This document shows, one piece after another, positions 58,072 to 64,000 of a stretch of DNA of 64,000 nucleotides. The DNA is taken from the NCBI RefSeq assembly GCF_000473145.1, contig NZ_KI421501.1, forward strand, positions 26,216 through 90,215, given 5' to 3'. Position 1 is the stretch's first letter, and every line of letters begins with the position of its first letter. Both the position numbers and the translations under genes were made by a program. A model generated the notes under the pieces. The model had not been told where the DNA came from and ran no database searches. It saw only the letters and a list, made by a program, of their open reading frames with translations. The DNA comes from Leisingera daeponensis DSM 23529. Lineage in GTDB: Bacteria; Pseudomonadota; Alphaproteobacteria; Rhodobacterales; Rhodobacteraceae.

Positions 58072-60643
58072 CGAGAAGTCCAGTGCTGCCAAGGCGCAGG
58101 TGGATCTGACCACCTGCGATCGCGAGCCGATTCATATTATCGGCCATGTGCAGAGCTTTGGCTGCCTGATTGCGGTCTCTGCAGATTGGATTATTGCCCA
58201 TGCCTCTGCCAATTGCGCGGAGGTGCTGGAGCTGGATGAGACGGAGCTGGCGGGGCGGCCGGTGACGGACATCCTGAGCCCGCAGGCGCTGCACGATCTG
58301 CGCACCCGGATGCAGATGCTGCGGATGCAGCAAAGCTCGGTGCGGGTGTTCGGCTATGACTTGCGCGGCGACGGGCAGAAGTTTGACGTTTCGATCCACC
58401 AGTCCGGGCGGCTGTTCGTTCTGGAATTCGAACGCCGGGGCGCGGATGCCGGCGATGCGCATGATCCGGGCATGGTGCAGGCGCTGATTGGCCGGGTGCA
58501 GCGGCACAAGGCGCTGGATGCGATGGCGCAGGAGGCCGCAAGGGGCCTGAAGGCGCTGAGCGGCTTTGGCCGGGTGATGGTCTACAAGTTCGAGGAAGAC
58601 GGCAGCGGCACCGTGATCGCCGAGGCCCGCGATTCCGGAATGGAGCCGTTTCTGGGCCTGCGCTATCCGGCCAGCGACATCCCCAAGCAGGCGCGGGCGC
58701 TGTACGTGCGCAACATGCTGCGGATCATTCCCGACGTCACGGCGCCGGTCTATCCGGTGCGGCCGGAAACCGATCCCAACGGCGACCCGCTGGACCTGTC
58801 GCTGTCGGTGACCCGGGCGGTGTCTCCGATCCATGTGGAGTATCTGAAGAACATGGGGGTGGCGGCCTCGATGTCGGTCTCCATCCTGCGCAACGGCCAG
58901 CTGTGGGGGCTGTTCGCCTGCCATCACCCCGCGCCGCAGTACCTGAGCTATGAAAAGCGCACCTCGGTCGAACTGTTCGCGCAGCTCTTCAACTATGAGC
59001 TGGCCCAGATGGAGATGACCGACGAACTGGGCGACATCGACCGCTCCAGGGCGCTGCACGACAATCTGATGCCGCAGCTGTCCAATGGCTGCAATCTGTT
59101 TGCGGCCTTCGAAGACCTGTGCAGCGGCATTGGCGAGGTCATTCCGTTCGACGGCGCAGCGATTTATTCGGACGGGCAGTACAAAGCCATAGGATCCGCC
59201 CCGGCGGAGGAGGAATTCCTGGGGCTGGTGCGGTTCCTCAACACCACGCCGCCCGGGCAGGTCTATTGCAACAGCAACCTGATCAACCGCTATCCGGCCA
59301 CTGACGGGTTTGCAGACCGGGTGGCCGGGCTGCTGGCCATTCCCGTGTCGCGGACGCCGCGGGATTACTTTGTGCTGTTCCGGCGCGAGGTGGCCAAATC
59401 TGTGACCTGGGCGGGCAATCCCGAAAAACCGGTTGAACCGGGGCCGAACGGCCTGCGGCTGACGCCGCGCAAAAGCTTCGAGGCCTGGAAGGAAGTGGCG
59501 CGCGGCCATTGCAATCCGTGGAAGCAGCGCGAGCAGCGCACCGCCGAGGCGCTGCGCACGACCCTGATCGAAGTGGTTCTGAAACTGGCGGATGAGAACA
59601 ACGCCGCCCGCAAGCGGGCGCAGGACCAGCAGGAGCTGCTGATTGCGGAGCTGAATCACCGGGTGCGCAACATCCTGAACCTGATCCGCGGGCTGGTGTC
59701 GCAGGGCAAGGAGTCGGTGAAATCCGCCGAGGCCTTTGGCGAGGTGTTGGACGCGCGCATTCACGCGCTGGCGCGGGCGCATGACCAGCTGACCGGCTCT
59801 GAGTGGAACTGGAGCCCGCTGTCGGTGCTGATCGGGACGGAAACCGAGGCGTTTCTGGCGGGCAAGGCCAGCCGGGTGGTGATGGGCGGCGACGCGCTGG
59901 AACTGTCACCCGCGGCCTTTACCTGCATGGCGCTGGTGATTCACGAGATGGTGACGAATTCGGTCAAATACGGCGCGCTTAGCGATTCCTCCGGCCGGGT
60001 GGAGATCCGCACCACGCTGAACGGCGACGGCACCGCCGCGCTGAGCTGGCGCGAATGCGACGGCCCGCCGGTCAAGGCCCCGGCGCGCCGGGGCTTCGGC
60101 AGCACGCTGATCGAGCAATCGGTGCCGTTTGAATTGAAGGGGGAAGCCGACGTCAGGTACCGGATCACCGGGCTGGAGGCGGACTTCCTGCTGCCCGCCC
60201 GCCATGTGCGGAAGGCGGAGAAGCCTGCGGGCCCGGTGCCCAAGGCCGGCGCGCGGCAGGCGGCCGCCGTGCCGCGCCTGACGGGCGGTGCGCTGGTGCT
60301 GGAAGACAACATGATCATCGCCATGGATGCGGCGGACATGCTGACCCAGCTGGGTGCCGAAAAGGTGGAAACCTGCAGCGGGGTCACCACCGCGCTGAAC
60401 CTGCTGGAGCAGGGCGGCACGCAGTTCGTTCTGGCGGACATGAACCTGGGGACCGAAACCTCGTTGCCGGTGGTGGAGCGCTGCCGCGAGACGGGCATCC
60501 CGGTGGTGCTGGCCACGGGATACGGCGCGACGGATGAAGTCACCGAGCGCTTCCCAGGGCTGAACATCCTTAAAAAACCCTACACGGTCGAACAGCTGAG
60601 TGCGGTCCTGGAGGCGATGGCTTTCACGGGCAAGTCCGGCTGA
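58064..60643 (+). CDS. bphP: Bacteriophytochrome with HWE/HisKA_2-type kinase and receiver domain, BphP
   Basis: 859 residues. Biliverdin-attaching C18 (TTCDREPIHIIG); PAS (about 15-125), GAF with PASDIP (202-207) and H257, PHY with tongue motif PRKSF (468-472). The kinase has phospho-acceptor H532 in AELNHRVRNILNLIRG, typical of HWE/HisKA_2 enzymes, N-box HEMVTNSVKYGA and G-box GFGSTLIEQS. The C-terminal receiver has D792 (VLADMNLG) and K in ILKKPYT. It senses red/far-red light. HWE kinases often signal to PhyR of the general stress response, which fits the stress genes next door. Confidence 0.93.
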   Translation: MPDEKSSAAKAQVDLTTCDREPIHIIGHVQSFGCLIAVSADWIIAHASANCAEVLELDETELAGRPVTDILSPQALHDLRTRMQMLRMQQSSVRVFGYDLRGDGQKFDVSIHQSGRLFVLEFERRGADAGDAHDPGMVQALIGRVQRHKALDAMAQEAARGLKALSGFGRVMVYKFEEDGSGTVIAEARDSGMEPFLGLRYPASDIPKQARALYVRNMLRIIPDVTAPVYPVRPETDPNGDPLDLSLSVTRAVSPIHVEYLKNMGVAASMSVSILRNGQLWGLFACHHPAPQYLSYEKRTSVELFAQLFNYELAQMEMTDELGDIDRSRALHDNLMPQLSNGCNLFAAFEDLCSGIGEVIPFDGAAIYSDGQYKAIGSAPAEEEFLGLVRFLNTTPPGQVYCNSNLINRYPATDGFADRVAGLLAIPVSRTPRDYFVLFRREVAKSVTWAGNPEKPVEPGPNGLRLTPRKSFEAWKEVARGHCNPWKQREQRTAEALRTTLIEVVLKLADENNAARKRAQDQQELLIAELNHRVRNILNLIRGLVSQGKESVKSAEAFGEVLDARIHALARAHDQLTGSEWNWSPLSVLIGTETEAFLAGKASRVVMGGDALELSPAAFTCMALVIHEMVTNSVKYGALSDSSGRVEIRTTLNGDGTAALSWRECDGPPVKAPARRGFGSTLIEQSVPFELKGEADVRYRITGLEADFLLPARHVRKAEKPAGPVPKAGARQAAAVPRLTGGALVLEDNMIIAMDAADMLTQLGAEKVETCSGVTTALNLLEQGGTQFVLADMNLGTETSLPVVERCRETGIPVVLATGYGATDEVTERFPGLNILKKPYTVEQLSAVLEAMAFTGKSG

Positions 60644-60680
60644 CTGCCGGCTTCGGGCAGCGGGCCCGGCAAACGGAAAA

Positions 60681-60706
60681 GGCCCGCCGGCGGTGTCCGG
60701 CGGGCC
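60681..60706. terminator. Terminator between convergent bphP and the PPOX-fold gene
   Basis: GGCCCGCCGG (60681-60690), loop CGGTGT, CCGGCGGGCC (60697-60706), a perfect 10-bp GC stem. AAAA precedes it and TGATCGTTT follows, so it may serve both strands. Confidence 0.8.
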
Positions 60707-60751
60707 TGATCGTTTAAGGCTTGCGGCGCCTGGTGCAGGTCAGGCCGCGTC

Positions 60752-61267
60752 TCAGGCCACATCGCTGAAGTTGATCACCCGGTGGATGCCGACGTCCGGT
60801 TCGCTCACATCGTCGCGCATCGCGGCGTTCAGCATCTTCAGGCCGACCAGGATCGGGTTGGAATCGGACGCCCAGATCGCAGCCTCCCGCGGGGTCAGCT
60901 GCAGCAGGGTAACCTTGGGATCCTCGCGGCCCTTTTCGAACCAGGCCGCCACGGGCGGGCTCCACAGGCTGTCGAGCTTCTCTTCGCTCTGGTAGACCAC
61001 CAGCGGCCCCTTCACGGATGCATGGTAATCGCCCTTTTGCGACTGGTAGCAGAAGGTGGCCTCCGCCCCCAGTCCGACCGCAGCCACCAGATCGGTGTCG
61101 GCGGAGGTGATGAACCAGATCTCGCCGCTGTCAGGGTCGGAGAAATGGCTCATCGGCTGCGGGTGCTGGCTGCTGCCGTCGACCGAGAGCATACCGGTGC
61201 GGGTGTCCTCAAGGCGTTTCCACAGCTGGGCGGCGGCGTCTGCGTCACTGTCAGGTCTGCGGGCCAT
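60752..61267 (-). CDS. Pyridoxamine 5'-phosphate oxidase-fold general stress protein
   Basis: 171 residues of the general-stress FMN-binding split-barrel family: an initial helix (AAQLWKRLEDTRTGML), strands around MSHFSDPDSGEIWFITS, then ATFCYQSQKGDYHASVKGPL and the late PREAAIWASDSNPI block. Such proteins bind flavin or F420-like cofactors; enzyme activity here is unknown. It lies one base after csbD and should share its EcfG-type promoter. Confidence 0.82.
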   Translation of the reverse strand: MARRPDSDADAAAQLWKRLEDTRTGMLSVDGSSQHPQPMSHFSDPDSGEIWFITSADTDLVAAVGLGAEATFCYQSQKGDYHASVKGPLVVYQSEEKLDSLWSPPVAAWFEKGREDPKVTLLQLTPREAAIWASDSNPILVGLKMLNAAMRDDVSEPDVGIHRVINFSDVA

Positions 61268-61268
61268 G

Positions 61269-61466
61269 TCAGATGCTCTCCAGCATGCGGTCGACAGTGT
61301 CGCGGATATCGTCCTTGGTCTTGCCCAGGCGCTGCTGCAGCAGCCCTTCCAGCTTCTGGCGCTCGCCTTTGGTTTCCTCCAGCTCGTTGTCGGTCAGCTC
61401 GCCGTAGGTTTCCCGCAGGCGGCCCTTCAGCTCGGTCCATTTGCCGGTGATGCGGTCTTCGTCCAT
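61269..61466 (-). CDS. CsbD-family stress protein
   Basis: 65 residues, CsbD family: DRITGKWTELKGRLRETYGELTDNELEETKG has the usual charged helical pattern with the paired W and KG motifs. Such proteins are abundant under general stress; their role is unclear. A GGAAC-N16-CGTT promoter lies about 60 bases upstream. Confidence 0.87.
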   Translation of the reverse strand: MDEDRITGKWTELKGRLRETYGELTDNELEETKGERQKLEGLLQQRLGKTKDDIRDTVDRMLESI

Positions 61467-61524
61467 GTCGTGTCCTCCTTGGGAAATTTCAGGGTCCGCC
61501 GCGCTGCGGCGGTAACACTAGGAG

Positions 61525-61549
61525 AACGCGGCGGAGGCTGCGAAGTTCC
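61525..61549 (-). promoter_or_regulatory. EcfG-type general stress promoter of csbD
   Basis: Minus strand: GGAAC (61549-61545), 16-base spacer, CGTT (61528-61525). This is the perfect consensus for alphaproteobacterial EcfG sigma factors, about 59 bases before the csbD ATG. Confidence 0.8.
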
Positions 61550-61614
61550 GTGATTGCGCGGTATCTCTGCCGTGCAGCCATCGGGCGAACCGGCTGCCCC
61601 TTCCCGGACATGGC

Positions 61615-61645
61615 CCCGGCGGCAGACAGGCCTGCTGCCGCCGGG
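61615..61645. terminator. Hairpin downstream of the degenerate receiver gene
   Basis: CCCGGCGGCAG (61615-61625), 9-base loop, CTGCCGCCGGG (61635-61645), a perfect 11-bp stem. It lies ten bases past the stop of the receiver-like gene. No T run follows on the minus strand, so it is a weak or factor-assisted terminator. Confidence 0.5.
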
Positions 61646-61655
61646 CAAAAAGCGG

Positions 61656-62021
61656 TTATTCGCCCGCCAGCTGCATCGCCGCGTCCAGATGCGGGGTTGC
61701 GAACGGGCGGCTCAGCATCGGCAGCGACCGCAGGCCGGGCTCAGTGGTGTCGCCGTTGATCAGGATCAGCCGCCACTCCTTGGCCATGGCCGACTGCAGC
61801 CAGTCGCGCGCCGCCGGATTGCTGAGCGGGAAGCCGAAGAACACCAGGTGCGGCGGCTGTGCGGCGTAGTCCAGCGCTGCGGCAAGCCCGCCGAGGCGGG
61901 TTTCGGTGCTCACCGCCGGGTACCCCCGCCGCAGCAGGTAGTCGCTGATGTCCGCGGCCTCCAGGGCGTTGGGGGTTAGGATCAGAACGGGCGTTTGCGC
62001 TCCGGCGGCTTTAGTGCTCAT
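61656..62021 (-). CDS. Degenerate response-regulator receiver-like protein
   Basis: 121 residues with the length and pattern of a receiver domain: TPVLILTPNALEAADISDYLLRRGY for strand 1 and helix 1, and RPFATPHLDAAM at the end where receivers have KPF-x-L. The acidic pocket is missing (LTPN for EDD), the phospho-Asp position reads LVFFGFPLS, and the invariant Lys is Arg. It cannot be phosphorylated in the normal way and may be a stand-alone pseudo-receiver. Other folds remain possible. Located among stress genes near the phytochrome. Confidence 0.62.
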   Translation of the reverse strand: MSTKAAGAQTPVLILTPNALEAADISDYLLRRGYPAVSTETRLGGLAAALDYAAQPPHLVFFGFPLSNPAARDWLQSAMAKEWRLILINGDTTEPGLRSLPMLSRPFATPHLDAAMQLAGE

Positions 62022-62237
62022 TGGTCTTCCTCAGTTTTTTGAATGTGAGGAATGACACCGCCGTAAGGTCATGCGCATTAAACTATGACATATCAGCGGG
62101 GAAAAAATCAGCAGGCGGCAGAGGCTTGCCCGGGGCCGGTGCGGTTCCGCTCTTGCGCTGGCGGTCCGCTACGGCAAAGACTTGGCAGGCCCCTGGTGCG
62201 ACGCGCGGGGCAGGCATTTCAACAGGAGGATGCGGAA

Positions 62238-63644
62238 TTGAGCCGCGAGATGACATGTCCGGCCGCGCGGCCGGGGCGCCGGGTGCTGCTGGCGGGTTTG
62301 CATTTATTAATTCTGCTGGCGGCCCTGTGCCTTGGCGGCACGGGGGCCCAGGCCCAGAATGCGGCCGATCCGGTACAGACAGACGGCCGCATCGAAGTGG
62401 GCGACGCGGCGGTGCGCGACAGTGAAATCCTGAACCGGATCGAGAAGCTGCTGGCCGAGATCGAGGGCTACGGGGCGGTGACGGTGTCGGTGTCCGAAGG
62501 CGTGGTCCGCATCACCGGCGAGGTGATCGACAACGCCGCCCAGGACCGGCTGACGCAGATCATCAACCGGGTGGCCGGGGTGGTGGCGATCGAGAACGAG
62601 ACCGAGATCAGCGGCACCCTGGAGGAGCGGCTGGCCCCGGCGATGGAGCGGATTGCGGCCCGGACCCGCAACCTGCTGGCAAACGGGCCGATTTTCCTGG
62701 TGGCGCTGGCCGCCTTTGCGGCGGTGGCGGCGGGGGGCTGGCTGCTGACCACCCGGATCGGCATCTGGACCCGGCTGGCGCCCAATCCCTTCATCGCTGA
62801 TGTGTACCGGGCGGTGGCGCGGATCCTGTTCATCCTGACAGGGCTGGTGCTGGCGCTCGACATTATGAATGCCACCGCGCTGATCGGCGCGGTTCTGGGC
62901 GCGGCGGGGGTGGTCGGCCTGGCGCTTGGCTTTGCGGTGCGCGACACGGTGGAAAATTTCATCGCCTCGATCCTGCTCAGCCTGCGGCAGCCGTTCCGGC
63001 CCAATGATTTTGTCGATATCCAGGGCGATCAGGGCACGGTGGCGCGGCTGACCTCGCGCGCGACCATCCTGATTTCGCCCGAGGGCAACCACATCCGCAT
63101 TCCCAACGCCACCGTGTTCAAGGGCCGTATCGTCAATTTCACCCGCGACCCGCGGCGGCGCTTCGGCTTTGACCTTGGTGTGGATGCGGATGCGGATCTG
63201 GCGGCGGCGCTGTCCACCGCCGTTGCCGCGCTGGAGGCGCAGCCCTTTGTGCTGGAGGATCCCGAGGTCGGCGCCTGGATCAGCGAAGTGGGGGATTCCA
63301 ACGTGATCCTGACCTTTACCGGCTGGGTCGATCAGACACGGGTGGATTTCGCCAAGGCGCGCGGCGAGGCGATCCGCGCCGCCAAGATGGCGCTGGAGAC
63401 GGCGGGCTTTGGCCTGCCGGAGCCGATCTACCGGGTCCGGCTGGACGGCGCGGCGGAGGCGGCGCCTGCTCCGGCCAAGGATGCCGCCGCAGCACCGGCG
63501 CCGCGGGAGGCCGTCAGCTCAGACTTGCCGGAAGCCGCCGACCCCGAACGCGCGGAGCTGGCGGTTGCCGGTGCCGCAGCGCGGGAGCGCGAAGGGCTGG
63601 ACGGCGGAGAAAACCTGCTGGATGCGCAGCAACAGGCAGAGTGA
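62238..63644 (+). CDS. Mechanosensitive ion channel (MscS family) with BON domain
   Basis: 468 residues. A signal-like hydrophobic start (VLLAGLHLLILLAALCLGG) ends near AQAQ. A BON-like domain follows (about 45-115; VTVSVSEGVVRITGEVIDNAAQDRL). Three membrane helices lie at about 148-270, ending in the MscS pore helix GAVLGAAGVVGLALGFAVRD. Then comes the beta domain (GDQGTVARLTSRATILISPEGNHIRIPNATVF). The C-terminus is Ala-rich. It releases solutes on osmotic downshock. The start is TTG at 62238, eight bases after AGGAGG; the ATG at 62250 has no site at proper distance. Confidence 0.83.
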   Translation: MSREMTCPAARPGRRVLLAGLHLLILLAALCLGGTGAQAQNAADPVQTDGRIEVGDAAVRDSEILNRIEKLLAEIEGYGAVTVSVSEGVVRITGEVIDNAAQDRLTQIINRVAGVVAIENETEISGTLEERLAPAMERIAARTRNLLANGPIFLVALAAFAAVAAGGWLLTTRIGIWTRLAPNPFIADVYRAVARILFILTGLVLALDIMNATALIGAVLGAAGVVGLALGFAVRDTVENFIASILLSLRQPFRPNDFVDIQGDQGTVARLTSRATILISPEGNHIRIPNATVFKGRIVNFTRDPRRRFGFDLGVDADADLAAALSTAVAALEAQPFVLEDPEVGAWISEVGDSNVILTFTGWVDQTRVDFAKARGEAIRAAKMALETAGFGLPEPIYRVRLDGAAEAAPAPAKDAAAAPAPREAVSSDLPEAADPERAELAVAGAAAREREGLDGGENLLDAQQQAE

Positions 63645-63678
63645 CAGGGCCGCGAGGAGGCGCTGCCGCGCAAATAAA

Positions 63679-63708
63679 AACGGCCCGGCTGAGACCAGCC
63701 GGGCCGTT
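63679..63708 (-). terminator. Terminator of the PLDc_N gene
   Basis: AACGGCCCGGCT (63679-63690), loop GAGACC, AGCCGGGCCGTT (63697-63708): perfect 12-bp stem. On the minus strand the stem is followed by TTTATTTG, so it serves the small gene at 63729 and may also stop transcripts of the channel gene. Confidence 0.8.
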
Positions 63709-63728
63709 GAATGCCATTAGCGGCAGGA

Positions 63729-63914
63729 TCAGATTTTCGCAGCCGAAGAGCGCGGACCTGCGACAAGCCAGGCGATGAAGCCCAGTACCGGCAGGATGAG
63801 AATGACGAGCACCCAGATGATCTTGGCTGCGGTCGAGGCACTGGAGCCCAGAACCTGAATGATTGCGTAAATGTCGGCAGCCAGGACCAGAAGGCCAATC
63901 AGTCCATATTCCAT
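63729..63914 (-). CDS. Small PLDc_N-domain membrane protein
   Basis: 61 residues with two membrane helices (about 5-22 and 31-52) and the PLDc_N signature VLVILILPVLGFIAWLVAGPR. Such proteins resemble the N-terminus of cardiolipin synthase-type enzymes and are common stress-induced membrane proteins. An EcfG-type promoter lies upstream. Confidence 0.8.
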   Translation of the reverse strand: MEYGLIGLLVLAADIYAIIQVLGSSASTAAKIIWVLVILILPVLGFIAWLVAGPRSSAAKI

Positions 63915-63945
63915 GATGTTTCCCCTAATGATGATCTGGTGGGTT

Positions 63946-63970
63946 AACGCGTGCCGCCGGGGATTGTTCC
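63946..63970 (-). promoter_or_regulatory. EcfG-type general stress promoter of the PLDc_N gene
   Basis: Minus strand: GGAAC (63970-63966), 16-base spacer, CGTT (63949-63946), a perfect match to the EcfG consensus, 32 bases before the ATG at 63914. Confidence 0.8.
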
Positions 63971-64000
63971 AAACTTATTCCAAGCGGCTGATTTTTCTGT

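Overview
The window is high-GC alphaproteobacterial DNA. Gene content points to the Roseobacter group of the Rhodobacteraceae, close to Leisingera, Phaeobacter or Ruegeria: TRAP transporters, a complete uehABC/eut ectoine locus, a quinohemoprotein amine dehydrogenase operon, 5-oxoprolinase genes and general-stress promoters of the EcfG type. A ParA/ParB pair, a Rep_3-type initiator, an iteron array and parS-like palindromes lie together at 31.4-36.0 kb. The replicon is therefore most likely a plasmid or chromid, not the main chromosome. No tRNA, rRNA, CRISPR array or insertion sequence was recognised.

Layout. 0-2.7 kb: end of an ABC exporter, a four-cysteine MarR-like regulator and a MOSC protein. 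2.7-16.7 kb (minus strand): ectoine/5-hydroxyectoine uptake and catabolism (enuR, uehABC, usp, eutABC, eutD/doeA, eutE/doeB, asnC, ssd/doeC, atf/doeD). This locus is interrupted between asnC and ssd by an AT-rich foreign gene on the opposite strand with a HEPN-like RX4H motif. 16.8-17.9 kb: a GSU2403-like nucleotidyltransferase behind twin palindromes. 17.9-30.1 kb (minus): acyl-CoA synthetase, aldehyde dehydrogenase and a full qhp operon for periplasmic amine oxidation, with a divergent AraC regulator at 30.3-31.3 kb. 31.4-36.0 kb: replication and partition. 36.0-42.1 kb: regulator, TRAP transporter and pxpBCA for 5-oxoproline. 42.2-46.4 kb: methionine gamma-lyase, 2-oxobutyrate dehydrogenase E1 and an Lrp regulator (mdeAB/mdeR type). 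46.5-47.8 kb: GYD protein and a secreted unknown.

47.9-57.1 kb (minus) is the most unusual part. One tightly coupled operon encodes a soluble Ser/Thr kinase, an FHA protein, a PP2C phosphatase, three P-loop GTPase-like proteins (one a large dynamin-like protein with a tryptophan-rich putative membrane paddle), a small roadblock-like protein and an unknown protein. I read it as a phosphorylation-controlled dynamin/GTPase machine. I do not recognise it as a described system.

57.5-60.6 kb: heme oxygenase and bacteriophytochrome HWE/HisKA_2-type kinase with a receiver domain. 60.7-64.0 kb: general-stress genes (PPOX-fold protein, CsbD, degenerate receiver, BON-MscS channel, PLDc_N membrane protein), two of them behind perfect GGAAC-N16-CGTT promoters. 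HWE-type kinases commonly feed the PhyR/NepR/EcfG cascade, so the phytochrome may link red light to this stress regulon; that link is inference.
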